A stretch of 64,000 nucleotides of DNA, taken from contig VZRN01011464.1 of NCBI GenBank assembly GCA_013397935.1, positions 1,348,244 through 1,412,243 of the forward strand, in the 5' to 3' direction. This document shows positions 63,865-64,000 of the stretch, piece after piece (position 1 is the first letter of the stretch; each line of letters starts with the position of its first letter). The translations under genes and the position numbers were made by a program. The DNA comes from Dasyornis broadbenti (Eukaryota; Chordata; Aves; Passeriformes; Dasyornithidae). The notes under the pieces were generated by a model. It saw only the letters and a list, made by a program, of their open reading frames with translations, did no database searches and had not been told where the DNA came from.

Positions 63865-63921
63865 CTGCACATGGGAAAACAGTCAGAGCAACAGAGAACG
63901 ACGCCAAAAAACCCCACAGAA

Positions 63922-63923
63922 CT
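63922..63923 (-). promoter_or_regulatory. Alternative in-frame splice acceptor before the trefoil exon
   Basis: AG of AAGTTTGCAG, 57 nt upstream of the preferred acceptor and in the same phase. The extra 19 codons would include WGFLASFSVALTVFPC, a hydrophobic stretch like a signal peptide or anchor. The preceding pyrimidine tract is poor, so the downstream site is favoured. Confidence 0.3.
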
Positions 63924-64000
63924 GCAAACTTTAGTTATTCTTATTTTTTGGATATGCTTTTTCCCTATCTTAGGGCTAGTAGCCATGATCCCTTGGACTA

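Noticed and set aside
63630..63907. A coding start at 63907 giving a signal peptide directly before the trefoil.
   Set aside because: The codon there is TTG, not ATG, and the stretch coincides with the pyrimidine tract of a strong acceptor. It is kept only as an alternative-acceptor note.

Overview
The window reads as a piece of a bird nuclear genome, most likely a songbird. Coding sequence is broken into short exons with GT-AG introns. The repeats are mostly CR1 LINE 3' ends, plus an ERVL-type LTR of the kind common in passerines. There are no prokaryotic features and no dense run of ORFs. The species call is an inference from repeat content.

One gene was recognised. It lies on the minus strand, and 23 exons between 63864 and 11072 were assembled by hand from splice sites and family similarity. 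All 23 join in one frame with matching intron phases, giving about 890 residues and a stop. The product is a glycoside hydrolase family 31 alpha-glucosidase. In order it has a P-type trefoil domain, an N-terminal beta-sandwich, a (beta/alpha)8 catalytic barrel with both catalytic aspartates, and the C-terminal beta domains. It looks like one catalytic unit of the intestinal maltase-glucoamylase / sucrase-isomaltase group, with some features of lysosomal acid alpha-glucosidase. The start codon and the signal or membrane-anchor exon lie beyond base 64000. It therefore cannot be decided here whether this is a single-unit enzyme or the second half of a two-unit one.

Layout: 62854-63864 holds the trefoil and first sandwich exons. 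54278-62853 is a large intron with a small LTR scrap. 52251-54277 holds three sandwich exons. 43796-52250 is a large intron with a solo LTR. 28735-43795 carries the barrel, with the nucleophile exon at 37699-37783 and the acid/base exon at 32050-32218. 13-25 kb carries the C-terminal beta domains among several CR1 copies. 11.0-11.6 kb carries two very short terminal exons, which are the least certain. 1-11071 is 3' flank in which no gene was recognised.

Notable points are a GC-AG intron after exon 16, a trefoil with a displaced cysteine, two in-frame acceptors before the trefoil exon that differ by a hydrophobic stretch, a 61-nt near-perfect hairpin in an intron, and a long poly(T) tract with an uncalled base. 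No undescribed multi-gene system is visible.
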